This document shows, piece by piece, positions 46,401 to 57,719 of a stretch of DNA of 64,000 nucleotides. Source of the DNA: Nymphaea colorata (Eukaryota; Streptophyta; Magnoliopsida; Nymphaeales; Nymphaeaceae); the NCBI RefSeq assembly GCF_008831285.2, contig NC_045141.1, positions 9,351,353 through 9,415,352 on the forward strand, read 5' to 3'. Below the pieces are notes generated by a model. The model searched no databases. It saw only the letters and a list, made by a program, of their open reading frames with translations, and was not told the origin of the DNA. Position 1 is the first letter of the stretch. The number at the start of each line of letters is the position of its first letter. The position numbers and the translations under genes were made by a program.

Positions 46401-47337
46401 CGTGCCTAAATTGGGGAGTCAATCATATAGATTCTATAAAACTCATGTAGAATTGGTGGGTCAATCACTGAGATTGTTCAGTAGAGACTGAGATGATGAA
46501 GGTTGAGGACGAGGAGAGAAAAGAAGGTGAGGGTTTCTAGTGCGGTGAGGCAGATGGGAGCAGGGGCCCATGGCCTCAAGAGGGGGAGAAGGAGGCCATA
46601 GTTAGCAAACTCTACGTACCTTGCGAGCAGCCTTCGATCGTGGGCAGATGTGGTGGAAAACAGCGAGAAGGTGAGTCTTGTGGGAGTGCCTGAAGCTGGG
46701 TTTCATTCTCTGATGAAATCCCAGCAATTTTCAATTAGTCGAAGGCGTATGAGCAGATGAAGAAGCCGTTCACATTTTGCGGCAATGGCAGGCCATTTTG
46801 TGGTCTCAAGCACGATCCTATTGCTTCGTTACCAGGTTGGGTGTTTTTGTGTTGCAAAATTCATCTGTATCGAGTGATTCTATTCAGATTCTGCTCCTGG
46901 CTACTGGTGATCATGTTCCGTAATGGGATCGGTTCGATCCTAAGTGAATAACTGGCTTTTTGCATTGTTTTTCGGATCTAATGTGTCCCTCATTACATTT
47001 TAGGTTGGGTTGCTGCAAACATCTGTGCATTTGCGTGAGTATTAGTATTCAAATGCATAGAACTAAGCTTTCTTGGGTGATTCTGGGAGCGACTGATGCA
47101 AGATTTTTGGGTATTGTCATGAATGTTTGTAAGCCTAGAATAAATCCATAACGTGAATGTGCATCTTATTTGCTGTTTGAGTTGAATTACATTGTTTTTT
47201 TTGTGAATTTTATTTATGCCATTTAATCCTCAAAAAGTTGTATAGAACACACACCCCCCCGATCAGTTCCCCTCGAAGTGCTCACCTGCACAGCACAGCA
47301 CAAGGCCACTGAGAGCTTTGTAAGTTGTAACACAGGT

Positions 47338-47384
<47 letters not shown>

Positions 47385-47994
47385 TTGTCCATCAGCCTCT
47401 CTCTCAATCTACTGACCATTTTTGTTTGCCGCTCTCTCTCTTCCTCTCTCTAGGTGTGTGTGTCTCCCTAGTTCATTTCCATTTTTCTTTCTCTTGATCT
47501 ATCGAACTTCTCTATATATGTAAATCTTCTATTTCTCTATCTCTCCTTTTCATCTTCCTCCTTGGTTCTCACTTCTCAGCATGCCGGAGACAAATCCCTA
47601 ATTTAGTCTACATCAACAACTACGACATTGTATAAATTAGGGTTTTGATCTTCGATGTTGTAGGGTGTCTAAGGTCGATTCCTAAATGATGTAATTCAAC
47701 TAATTCCAATGTTTTTTGGCTCCTTTGACTCTCCTGTTGCGAACTTTTTGGTTTTCTAAAATTCTTGCCCTACTTTTTCGTTATGTGTTTCTGTTTATAT
47801 TTTTTTTTGTGGTGTTGGCCCTTGATTTGTTGTCTGAAGTGTGATCATTCATGCTTGCCTTTAGGGGCAAGATTATGTGTTTTTCTTCTTGTTTTTTGCT
47901 ACTTGTGGTTCACAAGTACGTGATCACTTATAGTCTTTTTATGTGCACATAAAGTGTCTTGGAATGGATGTTTGATTCATTTGATGTGGAATTG
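46401..47994. other. spacer upstream of the TOPLESS fragment
   Basis: No exon recognised. A (CT)n tract at 47341-47381 and CT-rich leader-like sequence, with GTAAAC after AACACAG at 47336, could be the 5' UTR and first intron of the TOPLESS donor gene (inference). ORF 46757-46951 has no known motif. Confidence 0.35.
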
Positions 47995-48182
47995 GCTGGT
48001 GTAGTCTGGAACAAGGATCTTGCTTTTTTCTTTTACATGAAGTATTGGAGGATGCTGTGCACAATGGGGAGTTGAATGAAGTGGAAAAATACCTTTTGGG
48101 TTCTCATAAGTGGACGAAAATAGGTACTTCATGAAGATTTCTTTGAGAAATGGAAGCATAAGTACCCTGAGGCTATGGATAG
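47995..48182 (+). pseudogene. TOPLESS/TPR co-repressor exon fragment (LisH/CTLH region)
   Basis: TOPLESS proteins are Groucho-like transcriptional co-repressors. From 48003 the frame reads LEQGSCFF, EDAVHNGELNEVEKYLLGSH and KW. After a one-base shift it reads DENRYFMKI (from 48113), and after another FFEKWKHKYPEAMDR (from 48139). This follows the TOPLESS CTLH segment block by block. It ends at GATAG followed by GTAAGA, an intact exon/intron boundary, so genomic DNA, not cDNA, was copied. Two frameshifts make it non-functional. Confidence 0.85.
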
Positions 48183-48861
48183 GTAAGACTAACTCTCCTT
48201 ATACCCTCCTCTTTCCGGTGTTGGGGATGCCTATTAAGCGAGTAACTCTTTTATTTTTTTTTTCCTAGTATTTTTAGTCAATAAGCTCATAAGTTTACTT
48301 ACCTGAAACGAAAGTTAAAACTTGTTTCAGAAAGAAAAATAAAAAATTAAGCAGAGATTTTGTTTGATTAGATTATCAACGGCCGTAGTGGCTTGTCCTG
48401 AATGAAATATGATAGATGATGGTGAAGTGGATCAAACGAGAAGCCTTAGAAAATAGAGAACTGTAAATAAACAGGTAATTCCTTTTACTCTTGTCATGCT
48501 TTTGATATCTACGGAATAAAAGGCTCCTAAAAGAATAAACATTTTAGTAATTTGTAAAACTTCCAGATTAGTTTCTTATGCCTGTTATGTCGAGTAAACA
48601 ATATCAAGGAATCTCTTATTTCCTGGGTCTTTCACTTGTGATCTATGTTGAAAGAGCGTGACTTGCACACCTGGAAGATGAGCTGCTAATAGTGTTGCTT
48701 GTTTATTTTTCTTCTTCTAAACGGAGGTGGTGTTTATTCTCTTCTCTTCTTTCATTTCTTCTTTTCCTGCTGAGACACATTTTTTTTTTCTTTTGCCATT
48801 TGAGATATTTCTTTATTTTTTCCATTTTGTTTGTATGCAGATTTTCTTTTACTAATTCTTT

Positions 48862-48908
<47 letters not shown>

Positions 48909-48909
48909 T

Positions 48910-48940
<31 letters not shown>

Positions 48941-49150
48941 TCTCTATATATACATATGTCTGAATGGTTGTTTATACTTTATAGTTATTTGTTATTTGAC
49001 ATTATAGTTTACTTGTGTGCTTGCTTGTGCATGCATGTGCATTTTATTTCCTAATCTACTCCTCTTTTGTAGCCTTTTATTCAGGAGAAGTTTTGCAGGT
49101 GAATACCTGGCAAAGGACACTAAATGTAACTGATGTTATGACTATTTCAG

Positions 49151-49214
49151 TTGGAAATCAGATAGATGGACTGGCATCCTGACAGCAAATATTCCTGCAG
49201 CTGCAGCAGCTTCT
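49151..49214 (+). pseudogene. PI4K-alpha exon, 5' part only (first duplicate)
   Basis: After the acceptor ACTATTTCAG the frame reads WKSDRWTGILTANIPAAAAA, then it is cut by the duplication junction. The complete exon is at 50297. Confidence 0.85.
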
Positions 49215-49222
49215 TCGGGGGG

Positions 49223-49335
49223 AGTTGAATGAAGTGGAAAAATACCTTTTGGGTTCTCATAAGTGGACGAAAATAGGTACTTCATGAAGATTTCTTTGAG
49301 AAATGGAAGCATAAGTACCCTGAGGCTATGGATAG
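49223..49335 (+). pseudogene. TOPLESS exon, 3' part only (second duplicate)
   Basis: Copy of 48070-48182 with the same frameshifts; the ORF at 49263-49460 (DENRYFMKISLRNG) is a read-through of the broken exon into the intron. Confidence 0.85.
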
Positions 49336-50015
49336 GTAAGACTAACTCTCCTTATACCCTCCTCTTTCCGGTGTTGGGGATGCCTATTAAGCGAGTAACT
49401 CTTTTATTTTTTTTTTTCCTAGTATTTTTAGTCAATAAGCTCATAAGTTTACTTACCTGAAACGAAAGTTAAAACTTGTTTCAGAAAGAAAAATAAAAAA
49501 TTAAGCAGAGATTTTGTTTGATTAGATTATCAACGGCCGTAGTGGCTTGTCCTGAATGAAATATGATAGATGATGGTGAAGTGGATCAAACGAGAAGCCT
49601 TAGAAAATAGAGAACTGTAAATAAACAGGTAATTCCTTTTACTCTTGTCATGCTTTTGATATCTACGGAATAAAAGGCTCCTAAAAGAATAAACATTTTA
49701 GTAATTTGTAAAACTTCCAGATTAGTTTCTTATGCCTGTTATGTCGAGTAAACAATATCAAGGAATCTCTTATTTCCTGGGTCTTTCACTTGTGATCTAT
49801 GTTGAAAGAGCGTGACTTGCACACCTGGAAGATGAGCTGCTAATAGTGTTGCTTGTTTATTTTTCTTCTTCTAAACGGAGGTGGTGTTTATTCTCTTCTC
49901 TTCTTTCATTTCTTCTTTTCCTGCTGAGACACATTTTTTTTTTCTTTTGCCATTTGAGATATTTCTTTATTTTTTCCATTTTGTTTGTATGCAGATTTTC
50001 TTTTACTAATTCTTT

Positions 50016-50054
<39 letters not shown>

Positions 50055-50055
50055 T

Positions 50056-50086
<31 letters not shown>

Positions 50087-50296
50087 TCTCTATATATACA
50101 TATGTCTGAATGGTTGTTTATACTTTATAGTTATTTGTTATTTGACATTATAGTTTACTTGTGTGCTTGCTTGTGCATGCATGTGCATTTTATTTCCTAA
50201 TCTACTCCTCTTTTGTAGCCTTTTATTCAGGAGAAGTTTTGCAGGTGAATACCTGGCAAAGGACACTAAATGTAACTGATGTTATGACTATTTCAG

Positions 50297-51205
50297 TTGG
50301 AAATCAGATAGATGGACTGGCATCCTGACAGCAAATATTCCTGCAGCTGCAGCAGCTTCTGGGGCTAACTTGAATGTGACAGAGGCAGTCAACCCTGAGG
50401 TGCTTTCTGCAGGAATAACTAGTGAAAATGTTAAGTGTAACTACACTAGGGAAATAAGTGGTATGAGGAATTTCTGTGGCAGCATTGGTGGGTTTGGACA
50501 AAATATGGCACCATCAAATTGTTTCAGTCTGGATCTAGCTTTCCAAGGCTTGAAATCTAGCTTTCCTAATGAGCAAGTGCAGCCCAAGAATGATTCATTC
50601 AATAAGATCCTTCTGACAAAGTATGTGGGTCTCCTTCAACAATTTGTTAGCAATGCTGAGAAAGGTGGAGCATTGAACAAAGCATCATTCACTGGAAGCT
50701 TGTTACAGAGCTGCTGCTTTGCTTCTCTCAAGACTTGTGGGTCCTTTGTTCTTACTAGCTAGACATCTTCATGACTATTCTGCTTTCCTTTGTTATATGC
50801 TTGTGGATTTTCTTGTTCATGATTATAATTTTATCCAGGAGACAGACATGAACTTAACTCAGAAGGATTTTTTCAGCTATTGAGCCTTCTGTGTTGGTCT
50901 TATATTTTAACAACAGATGCAATGGAGACAGGAGTCTTTATCTGGACATGGCTGGTTTCAGCTGCACCTCAGTTGGGATCTCTCCTTCTTGGTGAGATTG
51001 TGGATGCATGGTTGTGGACAATAGACACAGAAAAGGGGTTATTTGCATTTGGTATGAACAATGCTGGACCAGCTGCTAAATTGAGGCCTCAGCTTGCATT
51101 AGGGGAGCCTGAACCTCATCCTGATTGAGATCCTGTTGAAGGAATCACTGCTCATAGATTTTGGCTTGGTCTTCTTTTTTTGACAGATTCGAAGTTAGCT
51201 ATGTC
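50297..51205 (+). pseudogene. phosphatidylinositol 4-kinase alpha gene fragment, two exons
   Basis: PI4K-alpha makes PI4P at the plasma membrane. Exon A (50297 to about 50740): WKSDRWTGILTANIPAAAAA, NLNVTEAVNPEVLSAGI, REISGMRNFCGSIGGFG, LLQQFVSNAEKGGALNKASF. Exon B (50877 to about 51200, after TTTTTTCAG): AMETGVFIWTWLVSAAPQLG, EIVDAWLWTIDTEKGLFAFG, GPAAKLRPQLALGEPEPHPD, a stop, then DPVEGITAHRFWLGL. These belong to the large helical part N-terminal to the kinase domain in plant PI4K-alpha. The intron is retained. The in-frame TGA (51126-51128) and a later shift make it a pseudogene; the catalytic domain is absent. Confidence 0.85.
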
Positions 51206-52249
51206 TCTGGTAATTGAAAATACATTTTAGAGCCGCTACTGCAACTATTTTTCCATCTTGAAATTGATACTAAAAGGCTTCAAAGCATTCTATGATTGCT
51301 GGTGGGCCACTTTGAACCAGGATAAGTTAAAGTGCTGCTGTTGATTCCAGCTCACCAACTTGAATTTTTGAAACTGATCTTTCATGGATCACTTTACATT
51401 TAAAAGTTCTGTATCTAAGGGAGATTCTCCGTAAACTCTATGCTAGTGGATGGCCTTATAGGAACCTATCTTGGTGGACAAATTTTGGTCTCCCCTTGTC
51501 TTCTATATGTTCACATACACACCCCTTAAAAGGAACGTTATAATTTCCCATGCAAAAAAAAGTATTTAAGTAGGTAAAGTAATAACAATATAAGTAAACT
51601 AACAAAATAAATAAATAGATATAAATACACATTATAACGAATCTTAAACATAAACAGTTTCCATATTTTTACCTTTTGTATCTGCATATGCATCCATAGC
51701 CATGCTGGGGAATGACAAACATAATTCCCTTATTCAGATTTTATTCAAACATATTGTTGGTGAAGAACATAGTTAAATAACCATTTAAGAGCATGGTTTT
51801 ATTAAGAATTTATGTTCAAATAACAAATTCTTTTTCCTTTCTTATAGTGAAGACTTTGGCGGAGAGAAAGAGAAAGCAGCTGTTTTAAAATTGGGCATTG
51901 AATTGGTCTAGCCTATTGAATCATTCTTATTTTTGTCAAAAGCTAGAAAAAGACACACACACACACATATATATATGTGTTTCTTTTGTGTGTATATGCT
52001 TCTGCTTGCATTTGTGCATGTCACAACTGTATACCTGCAGCATGCTATTGCCACGTTTGCAAAATCTCTGGCCTCTAAAATGCCTGAAGATTTGAAGGTT
52101 TTGCCTTTTGATCTAAATAGTTTTTCACATCGTTAGGGTTTGATTAGTTTGCATTTAAAATTTTCCCTTTCTCTATTCACGTTTGAATTTGAATTTACTC
52201 ATCATGTTTGAATTTGAGCTTTCTCTACTATTTTTTGATCTGATCTTTT
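51206..52249. other. AT-rich spacer, no gene seen
   Basis: May hold further decayed PI4K-alpha intron sequence. CA/TA microsatellite at 51955-51977. Confidence 0.4.
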
Positions 52250-52466
52250 GAGTTTGATAGTTATGCAGATGGTAGCAGGTAATGTAACAGTGCAAAAATT
52301 TAGCCCTATATTGAAGATTTTGAGAGATATTCAAGATCTTATAAAGGGGGTTGTTAAGTTGTTGATGGTCCTGATTTCTACCCTGTTTTGGTCTGAAACT
52401 GCTAGGGAGTGAGTTGGGATCCGTTAGACCAGGGGCCCAAGCCCGGGAGTGGGTCAGGTCGTTACA
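52250..52466 (-). mobile_element. possible gypsy LTR end fragment (- strand)
   Basis: On the - strand it starts TGTAACGACCTGACCCACTC, similar in style to the Tekay-like LTR start at 8684 (TGTAACGCTCG), with GC-rich sequence after it. No other part of such an element is present. Confidence 0.3.
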
Positions 52467-53549
52467 AATAAAGAATGCTATGAATTTGGTTGATGGTTGG
52501 TATGTTTCTCCCTAGATTTTGGCACAAGTTGTTCAATGTAAATGATACTTGTTTATACAAGTAAAAAATGACCTTAAATTGTTGCTTTTCTTCAGCTTTT
52601 GGAACATATTCCATAATTTTGCTTGTTTTACTTGCAAAATTGATGTTGATTCCTTGCCTAGTTACATTGGTGTAAACTCAGGGAATGAATATGTGCTCTT
52701 TAACTATTGTAGTTCTGAATATCATCTCATTGTATTTTAATGGTGTTGCTTGTTGCTGGCCTTATCCAGTTATTAAAAAAAAAAAAAAGACTAACTTTGG
52801 CATGTTTAGAGCTGTATTGATAGCATTGAGATATAACTTTAGTTATGTATTTTCATGATCTTTTGTGTTATTAGTTTAAAATTTTTATGGGTAGAGCTGG
52901 ACGGAATCAATGGCTATGCAAGTATGGTGTGCTTATTTAAGTTGTTTATCTGCCTTCTTTTGTAATTTTTGGTTCTCTTCTTTGTCTAAAGATGTTTTTA
53001 TCTTGATTGTAGTTTATTTTTTTTAAAGATTATTCATTTTCTTTGCCTAATTTATATTAATTTTTAATAGGTGAAATGGTTCACGATGGAAAATGTTCAA
53101 TGGAAAAAGTTCTGAAATATGACTCGTCACTTCATGTTCTGTTTGTGGCAGCTGGTCAATGACTCTCTCCATGATTCTACCCTTTGCCTTGTTTCCATAC
53201 TGTTCAAGTTTCTTCAGATAAATCCGTTCAAGAAGGTGGAATGGTGCCTAATCGTCTACTAAAACATGCCCATCATGGATATTTTTGGTGGCTTCTAGTG
53301 CACAGTGGCGATGGTGATGAATATAGTAAATGAAGTTTTTCAGCAGATGAACATACAAAGGTGCAGAAAACACTGAATCAATAGGACAGGTCTTTCATCA
53401 ATCAATTAAAATTTTATTTTGGAAGCTGGATACTGGATATTTGTCTATAAATTTTTTGGGTTTTGTAAGCTTCTGAACATTCTATTGTTGTCCTTTTTAA
53501 TGAAATTTCAATTGTGAAAACTTCTTAATTTTATTTAGAATTGAATGTA
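52467..53549. other. AT-rich spacer, no gene seen
   Basis: Short ORFs only; poly-A/T runs and a TA run just after (53550-53568). Confidence 0.5.
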
Positions 53550-53794
53550 TATATATATATATATATATGACTATTGGCCACTGCTTAAAGCTTTGCTCAT
53601 AAGAATTTGAGGTGTGCCCAAAATTTTTTTGCAATGGCTCTTGTCTTGCCTAATTTTTTTTTGGGCACAAGACCTATGGCGGGGGCAGCCTATAGCAATC
53701 ACTAAGGTATGAGCTGCTGTCAAAAACATTTTTGGCAATGACAACTTGTGTATTGGCCATGGCAGAAGCCCTAGCCAATATATTTGTTGTAGTG
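53550..53794 (-). mobile_element. CACTA transposon terminus (right-facing end)
   Basis: Ends TTGTTGTAGTG at 53794; on the - strand CACTACAACAAATATATTGG, followed by repeated GGCCAATA, GGCCATGG, GCAATG motifs, as in CACTA subterminal regions. Flanking trinucleotides of this end (AGT) and the 46272 end (GCT) differ. Confidence 0.55.
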
Positions 53795-54738
53795 AGTTTT
53801 GTACCCATTTCCAAAATTAAACTATATGTTGGGGAAGGAGAATTTAGGAAACAAGAAATTTGGTATGAGTCTAAGATTCTTTACTGTCAAAGGTGTGGGG
53901 CGTTCACCCACGGGCGAATCTCTTGCAAAGTGAAGCCACCTGACCTACCATAGATAAAGGGAATAAAGATCCTTGGAGGAATGTGTGGATGGTGGAAAAG
54001 ATGATTGGTCCCTTCAAGCAGAAGAGAGAGTTGTGGAGGGGAAGGAAGGAGGAAGGTCACACTAAAGCCAGAGACCGAAGTGCACTAGATGCACAACATG
54101 TTCAGAAGATGGTGGGTTGTAGTGTGGATGCTGGAAGGCAAGGTAGAACAAGACAAGACAAACATTCAAATGATCTCAATAAGGAAGGAAGGGGGAGTCT
54201 GAAGGAGAAGGGTGAAGCGTCCACACCAGTTTTGGTGGTGAAGTTCGGAACTCTTTTAAGTACTCCATCTCATTTTAAAAACTTGTTTTCAATTCTTATG
54301 GATGGAATGAATCTGGAAAACATGGTTTTGATTTTGTAGAAGGATCAGGGGAGAGGGCCACAGTGATAAGGGTAATGGGGAAGGGGAGGACATGGCCACA
54401 TGAAGGGCATGATCACAAGATCAAAGGAGAAACAGAAGGTCTCTCGTGTGGCCATCGGCAAAGGAGATCATATAGCTAGGGATCCTCTAAAGGACATCTC
54501 TAATGACAATTTGGCGGAAGATGGGTGGATTATAGTGGGCTGGAAAAGGTGGAAGGAAAGTGGCCAAGGAAGGGAAGAAGGTGATGCAAAGGATGGTAGG
54601 AATAGTAATGTGGAGCAGACTATGGACACAGAGGAGGGGGATCACCAAGAAGAGGTGGATGCATCTATGGCTGATTAAATGCCAATTCTATGCTGGAATG
54701 TGGGGAGTTATTAGGGCAGCAACTCAACAGGATGCCCT
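53795..54738 (+). pseudogene. L1-type LINE remnant: ORF1 end and ORF2 start
   Basis: From 53795: VSFVPISKIKLYVGEGEF, then a CX2CX4HX4C knuckle (CQRCGAFTHGRISC, about 53886-53927), as in plant LINE ORF1. Basic, low-complexity ORF1 tail pieces are at 53983-54339 and 54400-54678. MPILCWNVG at 54679 resembles the start of the LINE ORF2 endonuclease (usually ILCWNVRG). The LINE is interrupted at 54738 by the copia element. Its start is fused to the CACTA end, which gives an accidental ORF beginning at 53732. Confidence 0.7.
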
Positions 54739-55151
54739 TTTAAATCAGGCCCAAACAAGGCAAATACTTCAAGAATATCACTTTTGAATCTCCCACTAAC
54801 TCAACAAGGCAATACAAAAGAGTCCTCTAACAAGAAGATAAAGAAAACATGTATTGACCTTAGCCAAAAATACAAAGATGTGGCTTAACAAGCCATGCCA
54901 AACAAGGGACAACAGTCCCTTATTTATAATACAAGAAAGAAGAGAGGAGGAGGGGAAATGGCTGTTGGGCCATTTCCAACTGCTAGAATCTGGCCGTTGG
55001 AGATAGGCCCAACAGCTAGTTCTCCTCTTAATTAATAGAAAAAGGTGTAAAAGAAATGGAAAATTACATAAAATAAATGAAAAATTACAAGCAAGACCTA
55101 GGTACCCTAAAATATACACATACCTATATATGTAAGACATATATTAGCACA

Positions 55152-55187
<36 letters not shown>

Positions 55188-55195
55188 TTCTAACA
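54739..55195 (-). repeat. copia 3' LTR
   Basis: 457 bp; - strand start TGTTAGAATGTC. Includes TATAAATAAGGG on the - strand (around 54929) as promoter TATA, and a TA microsatellite (55157-55182) longer than in the partner LTR. The outer end has lost its TG (TT at 54739-54740). Confidence 0.92.
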
Positions 55196-55208
55196 TCCCC
55201 CCTCAAAC
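55196..55208 (-). other. polypurine tract of the copia element
   Basis: On the - strand GTTTGAGGGGGGA immediately before the 3' LTR start. Confidence 0.9.
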
Positions 55209-56623
55209 TTATGGTGTGATAACCGAAAGTTTACCAAGGAGAAAGTGAAACCTGGTAGCAGCAAGAGCCTTGGTAAAGAAATCTCCTAGTTGATATTCAG
55301 AGGGAACATAGGAGAGATCTATGTTTTTCTGAAGGAACTCTTCACAAACATAATGACAATCCATCTCTATATGCTTTATTCTTTCATGAAAGGTGTGATT
55401 GCTCGCAATCTAGATTGCACTTTTGTTGTCGCAACAAAGCTTGACAGGATTCATGATATGAATTCCCATATCCTTCAATAAACTTTTGAGCCACACTATC
55501 TTCATTGTTGTAGTTGCCATTGCACGATACTCAGCTTCTGTTGATAATAGTGACACCTTATTTTGTTTCTTGCATCGTCAGGAAATTAAGAAATTACCTA
55601 AAAACACACAAAAACCAGTGGTGGAGTGCCTATTGTTAGGATCTCCACCCCAATCAACATCTGTATAAGCAACTAATTCTAATATAGAAGAGGAAGACAA
55701 AAATAGTCCTTTGTTAATAGTGTTTTTCATATAATGGACAATCCGCGTTGCCGCTCCACTGAGGTGGGTCTTTGTAGAAATTGGCTTATCACATGCACGA
55801 CATGAGCAATGTCAGGACTGGTGATGGAGAGATAAGAAAGAGCACCAACTATTTACCGAAAAGGAGTGAGATTCTCCAATATCTTTCCATCATCAATTTT
55901 CATTTTTACTCCCAGTGCTTTTGGAGTATCCACAACTTTGTTATCTGAGATACATGTTCTGTCATCTAATTCACTGGCAAACTTCATTTGAGAAAGAAGA
56001 TAACCATGTTTGCTATAAGCAACTTCAATTCCAAGAAAATAAGTTAGTCTTCCCAGATCAGTCATTTGAAAGCATTTGTTAAGAAAATGTTTTACCTCTA
56101 TAATTCATTCATCATCACTCCTAGTAATAACCATATCATCAACATACAATAATAAAACAATTGTACCTACTAAGGTGGTTTTTACAAACATGGCAGTATC
56201 AGAGTAGCAGGATTTAAAACCTTGGTTAAACATGACACTACTAAACTTGTCAAACCAGGCCTTGGGAGCTTGTTTTAAACCATAAAGGGCTTTCTTAAGA
56301 CGTAAACCTTTGTTTTGAGGTAGATCAAAACCAAGGGGAGCACTCATGAAAACTTCTTCTTGTAGGTGACCATTTAAGAAAACATTTTTCACATCTATTT
56401 GAAAAATAGTCAAATGTTTAACAGAAGCAATGGCAATAAGAGTTCTAACAGAAGTCATGCGAGCAACAGGAGCAAAAGTTTCTTCATAATCAATCCCATA
56501 TTCTTGAGCATATCCCTTGGCAACAAGTCTGGCCTTATATCTTTCTAAGGTTCCATTACTTCTAGTTTTGATTTTATAGATCCATGTACAACCAATAGTC
56601 TTTTTTCCCGTTGGTAGAGGCAC
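55209..56623 (-). pseudogene. copia reverse transcriptase and RNase H
   Basis: RT at 56623-56105 is open for 172 codons: TIGCTWIYKIKTRSNGTLER, YKARLVAKGYAQEYGIDYEE, LKKALYGLKQAPKAWFDKF and the catalytic LLYVDDMVITRS. A break follows, then 56065-55853 (MTDLGRLTYFLGIEVAYSKH). RNase H (55209-55850) is only partly readable, with stops in all frames. The RT core has kept its motifs. Confidence 0.93.
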
Positions 56624-56738
56624 AATATCCCAAGTCTCATTGCTTTCAAGAGCTTTAAGTTCAAGATTTATGGCTTCAATCCAATTGGGATCTTCCTTAG
56701 CTTCAAGTAAGAAGATGGCTCATAAAAAGAATGATGTG

Positions 56739-57719
56739 TCATAAGACAAGCTCGAAATTTTGGGAAAAAAGACTCATAAGAGATAAATCTTTGAGGAGGT
56801 CTAATGTGCCTTTGGGATCTCCTAAGAAGAGATTGATTAGTTTTTTATTTTGGAGATCTCTTCTTCTATAAACTAAGATCTCTTTTGGAGGAATGATATA
56901 AGTAGAATTATCATTGTTGACTTCTTCAATTGGCACTTCTACAACTTTATCGGGTTCATCATTATCAATATCATCATCATTATCAATATCATCATCATCA
57001 TCAATATCATTAGTCCAAAGAAAAGTATAATCTTCTAGTTTCTTGGGTTCATCTTTGAAACCATCTTTATTTTCTAAAAATATCATATTTCTAGAAACAT
57101 AAACTTTATCCCTTTCAATATCATAACATCTATAACTCTTTTGAGTTTCGGAATACCTAATAAAAACACAACAAATAGCTTTGGAAGAAAGCTTATCTTC
57201 TTTGTCACTTAAGACAAAACATTTGCAACCAAAGACTTTAAGTCTATTGTAATTAGGTTTAACATGGTGAAGTTTTTCAAAAGGAAAAATATGTTTCAAA
57301 AGTTTAGTAGACATTCTATTAATTAAATAGGTTGAAATCAAAACAGCCTCAACCCAAAAGTTTTTGGGAACATTTTTAGATAAAAGAATGGCTCTATTAG
57401 TTTCAATAATGTGCCTATATTTACGTTCGGCCACTCCATTTTGTTGTAGAGTGTTAGGACAAGATCATTGATAAACAATGTCTTTTTCTTTTAGAAATTG
57501 TTAAAATTCATTTGACATAAATTCTCCTCCCGATTCACTTCTAAAGATTTTGATATTTGAGCCAAATTGGATATAGATCATGTTATAGAAATTCTTAAAC
57601 TTTGTGAATACCTCTGATTTGTGTTTGAGAAAGTAAACCCAAGTATGTCTAGAATAATCATCAATAAATATCACATAGTACAATAATCCTCCTTTTGACA
57701 TAATAGGAGCGGGTCCCAC
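56739..57719 (-). pseudogene. copia integrase and linker
   Basis: Core at 57719-57501 (VIFIDDYSRHTWVYFLKHKS, then FRSESGGEFMS, where SDxGGE is usual, so the second catalytic Asp reads Glu). A stop near 57470 splits the glutamate region; 57434-56739 resumes with MAERKYRHIIETNRAILL, YLINRMSTKLL, LKVFGCKCFVLSDKEDK. The linker toward RT has an acidic repeat (DDDDDIDNDDDIDNDEPD) made by a TCATCATTATCAATA-type minisatellite at 56955-57010. Confidence 0.93.

Larger units (their letters stand above)
48070..50360 (+). repeat. 1.15-kb direct tandem duplication across the TPL-PI4K junction
   Basis: Starting with GAGTTGAATGAAGTGG, 48068-49214 recurs at 49221-50360. Apart from a shorter TA microsatellite (48867-48906 versus 50020-50052) and a poly-T length change I see practically no differences. 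Each unit runs from the middle of the TPL exon, through its intron, a TA/GA microsatellite and another intron, into the first 64 bp of a PI4K exon. At the internal junction the PI4K exon (…GCAGCAGCTTCT) runs into the TPL exon via TCGGGG. Confidence 0.97.

Noticed and set aside
48692-50200. 120- and 87-codon ORFs (LLVYFSSSKRRW...) present twice
   Set aside because: They lie in the intron between the TPL and PI4K exons and read into a TA/GA microsatellite; the repetition is explained by the tandem duplication.
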